A stretch of 60,000 nt of DNA from Membranipora membranacea (GCA_914767715.1 OU612075.1:5768001-5828000), one strand, 5' to 3'. Numbered from the stretch's first letter, positions 48,101 through 58,649 are shown. A program made the numbers and translations. Notes: generated by a model not told the origin, from the sequence alone.

Positions 48101-51100
48101 TTATTTAAAAGTAAGTTAGAACGTACCGATGTCACTCTCCTGGTTTTGTTCTTTGGATGCTGAAAGAGATAACATAGACATGTAGGTCCTAATATAATAA
48201 TAGTTGGCAAAAATAATATTTTTAAAATGTGATGCTGGCTCTAATGATCGGGAACTTGCAAGTAGATTACTGTATTTCAAACAACTCTACTGGGTATGAA
48301 AAGCTATTAGCAATCGATCGCTGATCAAATAATGGACAACACATAACCTCTTTTTGCTGCCAAGATATCCTCGATAGCTGGGACATATTACAAGACGCTA
48401 GAAAGATTGATAGCCATCATCAAAAAACATTTGCGTGATTTCAGTAACACAATAAGATGAAAAGCGTAGATAAATCAGCTTTACCAAAGGGAGTCGGGTT
48501 AGTTTCACGCTCTTGCTCTGTACTAGCTTCTTCTTCTATGAAAAATCACAAATACCAACCATTAATTTCTACACCACGGGCCTACATTTGTTACTTCGAG
48601 TGGAATATTGCGATATGCTGCAGTGCAGTAGTATTTCAAATTTAAATCAACTGGAGACTGGAACAATCTAAATATCTGACAAAACAGATTTTGGGACAAA
48701 ACTAATTGGTGTTACAAAATCATACTCACTTAGTTTGTAATACATTTTCCTTTTCAACATGTCACCTTGGTCAATGGGTGGCCCTTTCGGTCCGGCCAAA
48801 AGCTGGCCCACACCACCAGCCATCCGGAAACACTTTTTCACCACAGATTCGACACTGTAGTCACCAGGAATCACCTGGAATTTATCATCATGTGTTCAAT
48901 AATATTGATTGAACATAACAGCAAATAAATGACTTTCTGGCACAGACCACAAATACTAGTGAATAGATATGTAACATACATTTAAAGTGCATGTAAAGGA
49001 ATCAGGTTTTTGGTATCATTCTAGAGCTCTCAGTCTAGTTTAGAACATTATGCTATGTCCAAAAGCAGCCTGTGGCCCAGTTAAGAATTATTTTCACTCA
49101 AAGTTGGGATGAGAAGGTACTAAAAAGGTACTATTTTTCTCCTTTGGAGTTGTGATCACATGTAGAAAATAGTACCTTTTTAGTACCTTAGATTATAATG
49201 GGAATATACAGTATCTCGTAAATAAGACATTTTGTTATGACACAGTGGTTTTGATATTCCCTGCGTACAATATTAAACCACACAGAATTTATCTATTGAA
49301 TGAATGGGTGAATACAATGCAAAGTTAATCTGTCCCATGTTATGTGGCTTAGCTGGTAAAATGGGATAGTGTATAAAATTTCATAATTGAATGACAAAGC
49401 AAACGTTCGAAATCAAGCACGGCAAAAATTACAACTCTAGCTCATTCGACAGCGAGAGTGATAATTATAGGGAGATTAACAGATCCAGTGAGTGCGAGAT
49501 TGAATATCATTCAGGAGGCAATTGTAGCAAATAGACGTCGAGTCCATGTGATTATCATAGGGAAAATGTCCCTGAGGTAGTCACACCAATGAACTTAGTT
49601 CATTGGTCACACCACTAAGTTTAAATCTGTATGATTTCGGCCACTTGAAATAATCCACAGTGCTTTGACAGATACAACATTTTCTGTTAACCATGGTTAC
49701 TGCTCGAGATAGAAATTGGCAATATAAAGGCAGATCAATACATGGCTAAAGTATTTCAAGGTTTTGTTTATATTTATTTGATGAATAAATGAGATTGTGG
49801 CTACATGGATTGTATTGAAGATTATAAATACTAAGATATGACATTCCAATCAAACTCTGTCTTCAGCCGTTATGCTTTATGATTAGTGGCTTTCAATAGA
49901 ATGTCAATGGAAGATACAAAATTTACACATGTAGACTGGATGTTTTTCTAATTTGCACAAAAATCTAAAATAATTTGTTTTTAAATCTCGACATTTCAGG
50001 CATTAGGATGATGTTAAAATCCAAAGCATGCGATGATTAATACTGAGTGATTTGAAGTTTTGAGAATCTTTACAACAATTTTTGCAAATATTCTGATGTT
50101 TGGACTCACAAGATTTTTTCGGGTAAACTTTGTTGTTTACATCAAAAACTGGAATTTACAAGTCACAAAGTAAATTGAAGTAAATAAAATTGTCATCTAG
50201 TTATTTCGGACTTCAGGGTGATGAAAAATGTAAATGAATTTGACTGCCTCCTAAAGAGAGGAGTATTGATAATCGTGTAAGCAGTGGAATACTTTGAGGA
50301 ACTTTCTATATTATTTTACATCAGATCTTGTCCACCTGTGCATCACAGATACTCAGCACATCTAAACATGGACTATCAATATTACTGACTGAGTGCAGCA
50401 TGCCATATGAGAACCTATGTCAAAGCACACATCAGTCACATAGGAAATTAATTTGTCGAGTTTTTGAGTTATTTCATCAGTATGGATCTTATTTGGGGGG
50501 GCTAGTGTTGGATATTATCGCAAGATTTGGTACTAACCATAAAGCATTGTATGGACCATTTTTAGGTAAATCTGAAATAAGCAAGGCTTTGTCAGCAGGA
50601 AGAATCCATTGCTCCAGTGTAATCTCATTTAAACAGAGCAAACAAGCGCAGCGGTATGAAATGAAAATCACTCGCTTGAAAAGCTGTGGACAGGGAATGG
50701 GTCATAGTCTTTGATTGTAATGTACAGTCAGTATTTATAATCTTTGGTACAGTGGTTCTTCTAATCTCTTCTTCAACATGGGCTCATAACAGAAATGAAG
50801 GTTGTTTTGATTAGCGGTCTCAACTCATTAAATTTGAACTTTTATGTCATCGACAGACTTGTGATTGACTTTGTCATGTATTTGCAAAAGTTGTTATCTA
50901 ACCACAATAGTCACTAATATTACTGTATTTCCCCCATAATAGGCTCATTACAAATCGCCTGGACAAGTTGGGCTGTGCATGAGTAGGCAACTCGATAGTG
51001 TTAACTTATAACCCCTAAACCTACCAGACCAAGTAACCCTGAAGACTTATTTTTCATGCAGATGCATGTGTGATAGCTGTCTTAATCTCAATTCAAGCTC

Positions 51101-52880
51101 AAAAATGATACCAAGAACCCTGTTCCTTTACAAACACTTTAATCTATCTTTTTCAATATGTTATTGTACTTAAGTTTAGATAAGGCTCATCGTAGCTCTA
51201 TGTGGCCATTCTAGTATCCAATGAATGACCATAGGACAACTCAATTCAATTCCAATTATGCATTTACCTGTTTGCTTTTCCCCTGGAAGTTTGCCTTTGT
51301 CTGCTTGTCTTTATCTATCAGCTAAAAATGAAAATTTACCGCATGTCATCAAATGATTAGAACAAGAAGTTGTTTCTAGTGATCTTGAAAATTCATGATA
51401 GGCCTATCAGGTTGTGCAAATTAGGTATGACTGTAAACAACAATGTGTTATTGATCTCCCAATGTCTGAAGAGTTGATTTATGGCTTCTTGGACTCGTGA
51501 GGCTGTTACAAGGAAATCCAATATGACTGCAGTTATCTTTATAGTTTGATGGGGCTATTTACTACTATTATTTATACAGTACATAAAGCAAATAAGAGCT
51601 AGGTTTATGTCGGCTGGTAGACATAACACAATGGTGCAGGCATTCGCCGTAATCGTAAATATGTAAGATAATATGATTGTAGACTCGACGCTCCGCAGAG
51701 CGATTAACTTACATCTATGTGTTGAGTGGGTTGGTGCTGGCAGGTTGCGCATTTGTGTGAATTGTGATTTGATGGCAACTCACTGCAATCGCAGACAATG
51801 CACTTGTCCCTCGACTTCCCAGCTCTATCTTTCATTATGACTGCAAGAGAGAACATGATAGGATACAACTGCTGCACTAAGATGTGGCGGGGTGCTGATG
51901 AAATGAGTTTTTTTTCTACTATATCTTTCCTCAATTGCACTAAACCCCTCCCCCCCCCCTTTCCTGGCTGCGTGTAAGAATGTTGCCATAGGATTGGTAT
52001 AACTTGGCTGTTTCACAATCTGACAATATAACCTTATTCCATATGCCTGTATACCTTATTCCATATTCCATATGCCGAGTCTGGTGACATGACATAAGCC
52101 CCTGGGGCCAACATGCTTAATGCCCAATATCAACCATACCAAACCAATATCACCTTGTGATTGCCCACCTGGTGGTATACATGGAGGAGGCGATGGAGCA
52201 ATCCTCAGGTGCCATCAGGTCTACACTGTGCATAACCACCGGAGACTCCGACTTCCCATGAAGGCTAAGACTAACATATTTCATCCGCCTCTGTCAGAGA
52301 CCCTGGACTGGTTTATTTGCCATAGCAAATCTAAAGGGCAGTGTAGTACTGTTTGTTTTTCTTAAATTCCGTCATTATCAGATCGTCTCAAAGCATGGAG
52401 TTGAAGCCTATCAAGACAGACTAGTATTGTTCACACTTGATACAGCTATAGTACACACACAAATAATTTTAGTTATGTCTTGTAAGTGCAAGTGACCTTG
52501 CGCCATATCATCACAGCACTTAAAAAGAGGTATATTCAAACCAGAGTTAATTTCACTAATCACTGCCAATGTAGAATCTTTGTAAAAGTGTTTGATTCCC
52601 TCCTAAGTCCAACTGCCAGTCTGGAACTGACATCATTACGAAAATTATCATGTTCTTAATAGGCACTATAAACCGTCGCTGGACACGGGTGTTGTGTGGG
52701 ACATGTCTTACAGTACAAAAGGCCTACAAAGCATTGTTTTTTTTTGCTGTAGGGGCCGCATGAGTGCTGCAGAACATCTCCCGTACAGCACCTGCCACAT
52801 ACATGTCTCACAACAGGCCAAGGGTTGGATTTGACTAAGTACTTAAAATATGTCTCAGCGCGCAACGTGGGCTGCACCAT
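36072..52880 (-). CDS. unrecognised multi-exon gene with Cys-rich N-terminus
   Basis: The main model, 5' to 3', is 52880-52712, 51840-51713, 51321-51268, 48874-48730, 48535-48485, 48159-48127, 40550-40503, 40080-40018, 39384-39313, 38866-38759, 38143-38073, 36788-36674, 36547-36478, 36131-36072. These give about 395 residues with matching phases at every junction. One single-base deficit lies in the A6 run of the 38143-38073 exon. The first two exons hold cysteine clusters (HVCGRCC; KCIVCDC..HKCATCQH), probably zinc-binding. The middle is charged and low-complexity. The 3' part (VRALGYNDTAVIEKMGDL, then NKMLIAVQAPGSQVSLKD) looks folded. It ends in an acidic NGDSDDCSIDSQ-stop, with AATAAA overlapping the stop. 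I do not recognise the family. The small exons and the 7.6-kb intron make the model tentative. Confidence 0.6.
36478..36547 (-). CDS. unrecognised gene, penultimate exon
   Basis: The exon starts after ggcacttttag, and its first base completes an ATG (Met) codon from the previous exon. It encodes LIAVQAPGSQVSLKDLRL and ends KVFQ at gtaagt. Confidence 0.65.
36674..36788 (-). CDS. unrecognised gene, exon at edge of duplication
   Basis: The exon has acceptor atcttcaaag and donor gtaagt. It encodes AVRALGYNDTAVIEKMGD, then LCRAAPNQKGGINFSVG. It lies 33 bases outside the duplicated unit, so only one copy exists. Confidence 0.65.
38073..38143 (-). CDS. unrecognised gene, exon with one-base frame break
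   Basis: Entering in the required phase, the frame reads EDLISTPKEKSPEL-stop. With one more A in the A6 run (38111-38116) it reads PKEKKPRIMSPEPSAST and leaves in the phase needed by the next exon. Acceptor gtttttag, donor gtaagt. Confidence 0.5.
38759..38866 (-). CDS. unrecognised gene, acidic exon
   Basis: The exon encodes DGDGEERNGANDDNSTHD and then MAIPLPPFDLKTSH. Acceptor tttttaaag, donor gtgagt; phases match both neighbours. Confidence 0.6.
40018..40550 (-). CDS. unrecognised gene, two small exons
   Basis: Exon 40550-40503 encodes IGNWKLYDAKKLQLT. Exon 40080-40018 encodes DHEKAKVYESQARKKDDI and TT. Both are phase 1 to phase 1, as is the next exon 39384-39313 (TEAGEQSLRKQTLSSPQR). Each could therefore be skipped without loss of frame. 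Confidence 0.55.
40919..40973 (-). CDS. possible alternative exon of the unrecognised gene
   Basis: The stretch is flanked by ctagtacag and gtgagt and is open in phase 0 (QNGSKSTIVLHRQLHWKR). It leaves in the phase of the 40550 exon but does not accept the main upstream chain in frame. It could be an alternative or first exon together with 47289-47233 and 47817-47782, or spurious. Confidence 0.3.
42409..42426. repeat. poly(C) tract
   Basis: Run of about 18 C. Similar mononucleotide C or G runs occur near 11387, 45120, 51948 and 53062. Confidence 0.9.
44045..44640. mobile_element. second hAT-like element with 8-bp TSD
   Basis: The element starts CAAGGGTGTCCAAATT and ends AAGTTTGGGCACCTATG. 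It is flanked by identical ATGTAGTG (44037-44044 and 44641-44648). At 596 bp it has no transposase. It lies in the 7.6-kb intron of the unrecognised gene. Confidence 0.85.
46211..46653. mobile_element. element ending GCGTTTGCTGGGTA with two internal repeats
   Basis: Two direct units of about 115-125 bp (from about 46211 and 46337) share ACATGG/ATTGGATATCAAT, GATATTATATYGGAGTTAT and TTAGARCRTTATGTCA. The right end is the inverse of the CCCAGCAAAC end at 28493. The left end is uncertain. Confidence 0.45.
47029..47095 (+). repeat. dispersed short repeat, copy A
   Basis: It shares AAGTGTTTYATCATATCCAG and ATCTAGCTGTGTAATCATTC with 58739-58808, same orientation. Confidence 0.6.
47233..47817 (-). 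CDS. two possible microexons of the unrecognised gene
   Basis: 47817-47782 (36 bases, TVTRETTATSNS) and 47289-47233 (57 bases, RDVNSESSTLKSVLPKKS then V) are both flanked by good splice sites and are multiples of three. They are open only in a frame that the main upstream exons do not supply, so they may be alternative exons or chance. Confidence 0.3.
48127..48874 (-). CDS. unrecognised gene, three exons
   Basis: 48874-48730 encodes VIPGDYSVESVVKKCFRM, then GGVGQLLAGPKGPPIDQ. 48535-48485 encodes EEASTEQERETNPTPF after an AAG-repeat acceptor (NAGNAG type, so small in-frame variation is possible). 48159-48127 is a 33-base microexon (SKEQNQESDI). All phases agree. Confidence 0.55.
49114..49189. 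repeat. hairpin: inverted GGTACTAAAAAGGTACT repeat
   Basis: AAGGTACTAAAAAGGTACTA and TAGTACCTTTTTAGTACCTT are perfect inverses around about 35 bases. Probably a tiny MITE or a hairpin in the intron. Confidence 0.75.
51268..51840 (-). CDS. unrecognised gene, Cys-rich exon and following exon
   Basis: 51840-51713 encodes IMKDRAGKSRDKCIVCDC, then HKCATCQHQPTQHID, a likely zinc knuckle. 51321-51268 encodes LIDKDKQTKANFQGKSKQ. Acceptors ctcttgcag and catttttag; donors gtaagt and gtaaat; phase 0 between them. Confidence 0.62.
52712..52880 (-). CDS. candidate first coding exon of the unrecognised gene
   Basis: The ATG at 52880 opens MVQPTLRAETYFKYLVKS followed by HVCGRCCTGD and SKKKQCFVGLLY. The donor gtaaga at 52711 leaves one base and joins the 51840 exon in frame. 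Unspliced, the frame continues a further 18 codons with more cysteines. An A9 run inside makes the frame sensitive to sequence error. Confidence 0.42.
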
Positions 52881-52971
52881 GACTACAACTACTAGTTTTT
52901 ATTCATAAATTGGCTACTGCCACAAATAGACTTTCTCTGTAACCGGGTAATGATGCCTGTTGTTTTGTCAA

Positions 52972-53020
52972 TGTCCAGTATCAACAACTCAACTGGGTGG
53001 GTGGTTGATACTGGACAGTG
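52972..53020. repeat. inverted repeat TGTCCAGTATCAAC
   Basis: TGTCCAGTATCAAC and GTTGATACTGGACA are separated by about 20 bases, upstream of the candidate first exon. Confidence 0.7.
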
Positions 53021-53099
53021 GCAATGTAAAGGCATAGGCAGGTATGATTGTATGTATGATTCCCCCCCCCCCCCCCGCAGACCCGGTAGGTACGAAAAA

Positions 53100-54970
53100 C
53101 CGAACACGAACTCACAAGCTACGAACCTTTAAAAAACCGAACCTTCAATGTGTCTAACATAATTTCGGCCAATGATGTTCTTTGTAACAAAAAGTCAAAA
53201 CTTTGATGAACAGTTATCCTCTCTTGCACTTTGGCAAATGGTAGAGGACAACTCCAATCCCAGCAGAGAGTTTGGGACATATGAGCAGGGAGAGTGGGAA
53301 GGGAACAGGGAGGGGAGCAGGGAGTTTGTCCCCGACTGAACAAAGAAGGGGGTTTTGTTCTAGAAGAGACACCAGGCTAGATCATGGCCTGAACGATTTC
53401 CAGATTGAGACAGAGGTTCCGGAGAGCTGGGAGCCACCAAGTTCAAACTTAGTGATTATTACCATGGTGGTGCGACTGATCCTGGATAATTGAGTGATTA
53501 TGCACAAATGCACGCAGTGATGCTTTTACTTACTAAATGATGCTTGCAAATACTCTGTTTATGAGATCATTGCACTGTTTGAGTGATAAGGTGATCCAAT
53601 CAGATAACATATTATATGCTCATTCAAATAAAGGTAATGGTTCAGAGAAGAGACTGTTGATGGTGTTTACACGTGTATTCAATGAACTTATTTGTATATT
53701 ATGGTGCATGAAAAAGCGGCAAAATGAGAGGCAGAAAAAAGGCCTGAGAGAATAGTAATGGCTCAGGTGGATTAATACTGAAGTGTGAGCATTCATGGCT
53801 GTGAATACACGTGTGATGGTAGACCATCGGGGACATAAAGCAGTTTCTATCCAATCGTAGTGGCAATGTACGTTGTTAATGACAGCTAACTATCAAGCCA
53901 TAACTGTTGCATAACAGCTATCACTAGGATTGTGCTGTGACTTCTGGTACTGCGTAACTAAAAAAACAGAAAATATCACATTCAAATTCAAAGAGAAGTG
54001 TTTGATATCATATGTCATGATATTATCAGTTAAAATCTAAAACTCACTTTTTGCTCACTGCGCTCTACTCATAGCTTTAGGGCAGCATGAGGCAAGCTCC
54101 CCGTTTCTTCATTGCTGGTTAATATTATTTGCTTTTTTATGGCTAGATGGTGACTGGTGAAGCTCACACCACATTACATTATCAATCATGCTCGACTGGG
54201 ATAAAATGAATAATACACCAATTAATTTTGGTACATACCTGACCCAACTTGCAGCTTAATTACTATGTAGTTGTTTTACACGATGCCGTTTCAGAAGACT
54301 AGGATATTATCATTATCAGTTTAGTCCGGGCCACCACAGCTTGAACCTGACTTCGTTACACAGCTATAGTACAGCATGTTAGTCTGACCATCGGACCAAA
54401 ATATAATTTTGTATTCTGTGGTACGAGTCAGAGAAATCAATAGCTGAGGTTGTAATGAGGAAGGGCCCGCATGGATATCTACAAACACAAGATTTCTTAT
54501 GTTAGTTATTACAGAATATGCAGTTAATATATAGTATTTGCCTTACCACTTTCATACTAGTAGGATCATTTCATAGATGATGAAGCCTGATCAAGCTAAT
54601 GTAAATTTCAGAGAGGCAACACTGATCTGATATCTCTTAGAGTAGCACAAAATGCTGTACGTAAGACCTAACAGTTAACAGTTATAGTTATATATATAGT
54701 AAATAAGCTCAATTTTTTATAGAAGAATTTTAATGTATACTAGCTAGAGGTCCTACTTTCCCCCTCATGCTTTGTTTGAAACCAAAGAACAGCCATGAAC
54801 TTTTAAAACAATATTTCAAGATAGGCCAACACCCATAGTACATACTTGTTAACTCTGTTGAGAGGTGATGATTCAGGAGGCAGCCTTCTGCTCCTCCTGT
54901 GACGAGTCAAAGGGGCTCCAATTTACTAAACTGTGACCATTTCTAATAAATAAGTGTGGTGTGTCCAATG
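53100..54970. other. intergenic, nothing recognised
   Basis: No gene, RNA or clear repeat beyond short purine-rich stretches. Confidence 0.5.
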
Positions 54971-54971
54971 A

Positions 54972-57935
54972 TCAATGAATGAATGAATGATGAATGAATG
55001 TGATCACAATATGCTGTGGCATGCTGAGCTGCTCTGTGAGGTCGCATCTCACCTGCCATTCTCCGCTGTTCATCAATCCCTTTTTGCGCAAAATCTTTTC
55101 ACGCGCTTCACCACCAGCATTAGCATATTCACACTTCTCCGTGACATATTTACACAACACTTTCAGGACTTGATTATGCCTATACGTGTATCTTCCCAGG
55201 CTCTGTTGGCAATTCGACAGTATATGTCGAAGTGTGCCCTTAGCCGAGCACTCGGCGCATTTCGAGTTCTCGGTCAAATTCCAGCGTTCCAGGTTTGCCG
55301 GGGTCGGTAGTTGATCATAAGCTGCACCAACCAGAAAGCTGATCCTTTGTGGCTCCATCGACCACAATTCTGTCCATTTGAGCTGACGCTGCTCAACAGA
55401 CTCCCAACAAGTCCACCTGCCTTGTTGGGCTTGGCCTACAGCTTGTGTCTGGCGGCGCTCCTCTTCCATCTTGCGCACCTCATCAACTACCATCTCCCGT
55501 CTAACCTTTGGGCTTTCCTTTGAGAACCACCGGTTTGCTTCCCAGCCGATGCCATGACGTGCAGTTGTCACAGCACCCACAATCTCACTTATCTCCAGTC
55601 GAGATTTGGCATCTCTGACAGTCTCTGTGACAGACCATTTTTTACCAGTGTCAAGTGTTGGAGCACATTCCCTTATCACCTGGTCTGGTGACTCGTTCAA
55701 CATCATATCCAGTCTCGCCTTTGATGTTTTGTACTCTTCCACAAGCGATTTCATAGGTAGTGAAAGAGTAAACGAACTGGCATACAGTGCATTAGTGTTG
55801 AAGCTCCTTGGAACTCCAAGCCACTTACGCATGTGCTTGTTAATCATTTGCTCCATTCTCTCAACTGGTGTTAGCGGAATATCATAAACTGTCAGAGGCC
55901 ACAGAATTCGAGGCATGAGTGCAAAGTTGAGAATCCAGGCTTTATATTTGCCAGACAGACCACATTCTTCAATCGCGTCCAGCCCTGTAATGAGTTGCTT
56001 TTTCACCTCGTTTCCGCGAAACCTGTCTGTGATCGGTAAACTATACCATCTTCCTAAGCTCTTCACAGGCTGCTCTGCAAGCGTGGGAATACGCTCTGTT
56101 CCTATGAAGTAGGTATTTGGTACAGGTTTGCCTTTACACAAAGACAGGGACCGGCTCTTGCTAGGTTTGAATCGCATCGCACATCTCTCTATCAACTCAT
56201 GCAGTCTATCGATTGAAGCTACAACCTGGGCCTTATCTGGTGATATTATTGTAATATCGTCCATAAAGGCCCTCATCGGCGGTAGTATCTGGTTATTCGC
56301 AACCTGGATCCCATTCACACTGCCTTGCGAATTCCGTATAACTATCTCCATCACCATAACGAATAGCAAAGGTGATATAGCACATCCCATAGGGATGCCT
56401 ACTGCCAGCTCTTGCCAGCTCGTGGTAAAGTTCTTAGTAGTGAATCGCATTTTGAACTTTTTATAGTAGCGCTCAACCATAACCCTTAGCCTGTCGGGCA
56501 CCCAGAAGTGTGATAGTGCGAGGTCAATTATGCTGTGCGGTACAGAACCATAGGCATTCGCCAAATCCAACCAGATTACCTCAAGGTTCGATTTTGCTTG
56601 TTTAGCAGACTTTATTGCTGACCAAATCATGCTCACATGCTCAAGACATCCAGGGAATCCTGGGATGCCTGCCTTCTGAACTGATGGATCAATGAATCCA
56701 TTGTTCATAAGATAATCTGTGAGGCGTTTTGCCAGAACGCTGAAGAATATCTTGCCTTCTACATTTAGCAGTGATATTGGTCTAAACTGCCCTAGGTCCT
56801 CCGCCTTATCCTCTTTCGGTATATACACACCATTCGCACAACACCACTCATCTGGGATCTTGCCAGACTTCCAGATTTGGTTGAGCACTTTTGTCAAGAT
56901 CTCCAGTATGCCTGGACATTTCTTGTATAGCTTATAACTGATGCCATTAATTCCTGGAGCACTTTTGGCACGTGCCTTGGTAACTACATGTGCAACTTCT
57001 CCAAGCTTGATATCACCCATCTCAAAACTGAAACCTGGAGATGTTGGACGTTTAAGCCCAACAATATCAGTGTTCACCTCGCTCTTGTTACCGTACACTT
57101 TTGCCAAGTGTGCCTCAACTTCTGCCTGACTAGCCTTGAGCTCGCCGCTCTTACTCTGCTCAAACAACTTCTTGGCAAATCCGTATGGATTTTTCATGAA
57201 ATTGTTCAAGTTCTTACGCTTCAACTTCCTCTTCTTCCTCAAGGCCTCAGCTCTGGCTAGCCTTCTTATTCGTTCCTTGACATCGTTAAGCAATACAGAA
57301 AGCCCATGCCTTTCTGATTCAGCGCAATTTCTCATTCTCTCTCTCAGCGCGCGTTGCTGAGTTCTCAGTTTGCCTTTCTCATATTGGCGTCTATTTGGTA
57401 TTTTGGTGCACTGAGTTCCACCTCGTTTCGCAACTAAGCCAAACTTCTCCTCACAAATTGAAAAGAGGATAGCAGGCAGTTGTTTGGCCTTTTTCTCACC
57501 GCTTCCAGTCAATGCAGAGTTGAGAGCAACAACTGCATATTCGTCAAGCTCACGCCAAGTCTTGACACTGCTCATCTTTGGCCACTCAACCTCCTGCCTT
57601 TCACAACCGCTCCCATGATGCTCGGTGGGTGTTTGAGAATTGGTTGTCTGCCCACTGTGGTTTTCAACCTGGGGCAGTGTACCATCCGTCTTAGGTGCAG
57701 AGTTATCTACACTGCGGTTCTCTAACACCACTTCGCATCCCTTCTTAGTTCTGTGTATTTTCATACCACGCTCAGTTTTGAAACCCCTCTGGCATACGCA
57801 AGTCCATGGCATTTCCGAGTTCGTTATAACAGTTAACCGGGTACCAGTAGGTCTCTCATCCTCCCCTTCGTTTCCGGGTAGACCTTGGGGGCATTTTTCC
57901 ATATACGAACTTGTTGCGAGTGGTGGGTTGCCCAT
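54972..57935 (-). CDS. non-LTR reverse transcriptase ORF, endonuclease missing
   Basis: The ORF encodes about 987 residues from the ATG at 57935; the open frame extends 17 codons further up without an ATG. Positions below are for the longer frame. A C2H2 finger lies at about 63-84 (CVCQRGF..HRTKKGC). A basic linker (KKRKLKRK) is at about 251-258. The RT palm spans about 385-650 with FRPISLL, LDLANAYGSVPH (motif A Asp), GIPMGCAISPLLF and FMDD (574-577, in place of the usual FADD/YADD). A CCHC knuckle (C-x2-C-x7-H-x4-C) lies at 910-926. This order is that of R2/NeSL-like, restriction-like-endonuclease elements. The endonuclease expected after the CCHC is absent: after HIVIT the frame reads through an ATTC simple repeat (FIHHSFIH) and stops. 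The long intact frame suggests recent activity. Confidence 0.88.
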   Translation of the reverse strand: MGNPPLATSSYMEKCPQGLPGNEGEDERPTGTRLTVITNSEMPWTCVCQRGFKTERGMKIHRTKKGCEVVLENRSVDNSAPKTDGTLPQVENHSGQTTNSQTPTEHHGSGCERQEVEWPKMSSVKTWRELDEYAVVALNSALTGSGEKKAKQLPAILFSICEEKFGLVAKRGGTQCTKIPNRRQYEKGKLRTQQRALRERMRNCAESERHGLSVLLNDVKERIRRLARAEALRKKRKLKRKNLNNFMKNPYGFAKKLFEQSKSGELKASQAEVEAHLAKVYGNKSEVNTDIVGLKRPTSPGFSFEMGDIKLGEVAHVVTKARAKSAPGINGISYKLYKKCPGILEILTKVLNQIWKSGKIPDEWCCANGVYIPKEDKAEDLGQFRPISLLNVEGKIFFSVLAKRLTDYLMNNGFIDPSVQKAGIPGFPGCLEHVSMIWSAIKSAKQAKSNLEVIWLDLANAYGSVPHSIIDLALSHFWVPDRLRVMVERYYKKFKMRFTTKNFTTSWQELAVGIPMGCAISPLLFVMVMEIVIRNSQGSVNGIQVANNQILPPMRAFMDDITIISPDKAQVVASIDRLHELIERCAMRFKPSKSRSLSLCKGKPVPNTYFIGTERIPTLAEQPVKSLGRWYSLPITDRFRGNEVKKQLITGLDAIEECGLSGKYKAWILNFALMPRILWPLTVYDIPLTPVERMEQMINKHMRKWLGVPRSFNTNALYASSFTLSLPMKSLVEEYKTSKARLDMMLNESPDQVIRECAPTLDTGKKWSVTETVRDAKSRLEISEIVGAVTTARHGIGWEANRWFSKESPKVRREMVVDEVRKMEEERRQTQAVGQAQQGRWTCWESVEQRQLKWTELWSMEPQRISFLVGAAYDQLPTPANLERWNLTENSKCAECSAKGTLRHILSNCQQSLGRYTYRHNQVLKVLCKYVTEKCEYANAGGEAREKILRKKGLMNSGEWQVRCDLTEQLSMPQHIVITFIHHSFIH
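54974..55002. repeat. TGAA simple repeat at the element's 3' edge
   Basis: ATGAATGAATGAATGATGAATGAATG-type array. It encodes the last residues of the RT ORF on the reverse strand. Confidence 0.9.
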
Positions 57936-58006
57936 TATGACATAATCATAATGTTCGGGACTTCGGGCTGCGAACCCTGGTCCCACCCTGGGTTTCTTTC
58001 AACCAT

Positions 58007-58069
58007 GTCAACTGTCTTTCCAATAGTCAGCTGTCTTTCCAGCAGTCAGCTGTCTTTCCAGCAGTCAAG
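58007..58069. repeat. 19-bp tandem repeat, three copies
   Basis: The unit GTCAGCTGTCTTTCCAGCA (first copy with two or three changes) lies just upstream of the RT ORF on its strand, a typical place for 5' UTR monomers. Confidence 0.85.
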
Positions 58070-58649
58070 CCAGATACTATCTAGCCCACAACAAAGATAC
58101 AACATACAGTGGTGCGCGTACCACTGCACAACACACAGGTCTTCAGCTAGAAACCATGAGTCAAACGCTGTTTCGAGGCCTTCTCTAGTACAACCTCCTC
58201 ATGGCCGGCCCCAGCAGCATGAAGCCACCCCTGTGTGTTGCTGAGCATCTCAATCAATCTCATCGATCCCTCAGTGCATTTTGTCAGTTTCGGTGGTTTG
58301 ACATAATTGGTGTGTTTACGCTGTTGCGCAACCAGGGAGGCTGCCAACTCTTCATTGTTTCAGTGCAACAATGTTCGCCCCATCACTCTCATGCTTATAC
58401 TCTAAGCCAAACCAGTGCAGGGAGGTTTGCTTTCCATCAACTCATCGGCGCAAAGTCGCTATCGTCAAGGCACCCGCCCCTCGTGCCACTCGTTCGCTAC
58501 TCAAATTCACCACATTGAGCATAGTACAACTCATACACAAGTCAGAGAGATGACTTGTTTGCGCTACAGCCAGTGGGCTGACTGTGATTTCCTGTCTCGC
58601 TCTGCCTGCCTTTTATGCGAGGGCCAAGCTTTTAATCCTATGTTTGTAA

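Larger units (their letters stand above)
54972..58080 (-). mobile_element. R2-like non-LTR retrotransposon (3' truncated)
   Basis: It comprises the RT ORF, a short upstream leader with three 19-bp tandem units, and a 3' edge of ATTC/TGAA repeats (about 54,972-55,000). The 5' boundary is not certain; unexplained sequence to about 58,650 may belong to it. Confidence 0.7.

Noticed and set aside
50328-50714. Plus-strand 128-codon open frame
   Set aside because: It starts at a non-ATG codon, has no recognisable motif or splice context, and lies in an intron of the reverse-strand gene; kept as chance or very old repeat.
57936-57986. Upstream 17-codon extension of the RT frame
   Set aside because: It starts with GTG; the first ATG is at 57935, so the shorter start was used for the coding feature.
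54987-58553. Many plus-strand open frames of 60-120 codons across 55-58.5 kb
   Set aside because: They are shadows of the long reverse-strand RT frame or of its leader and show no domain or splice evidence.
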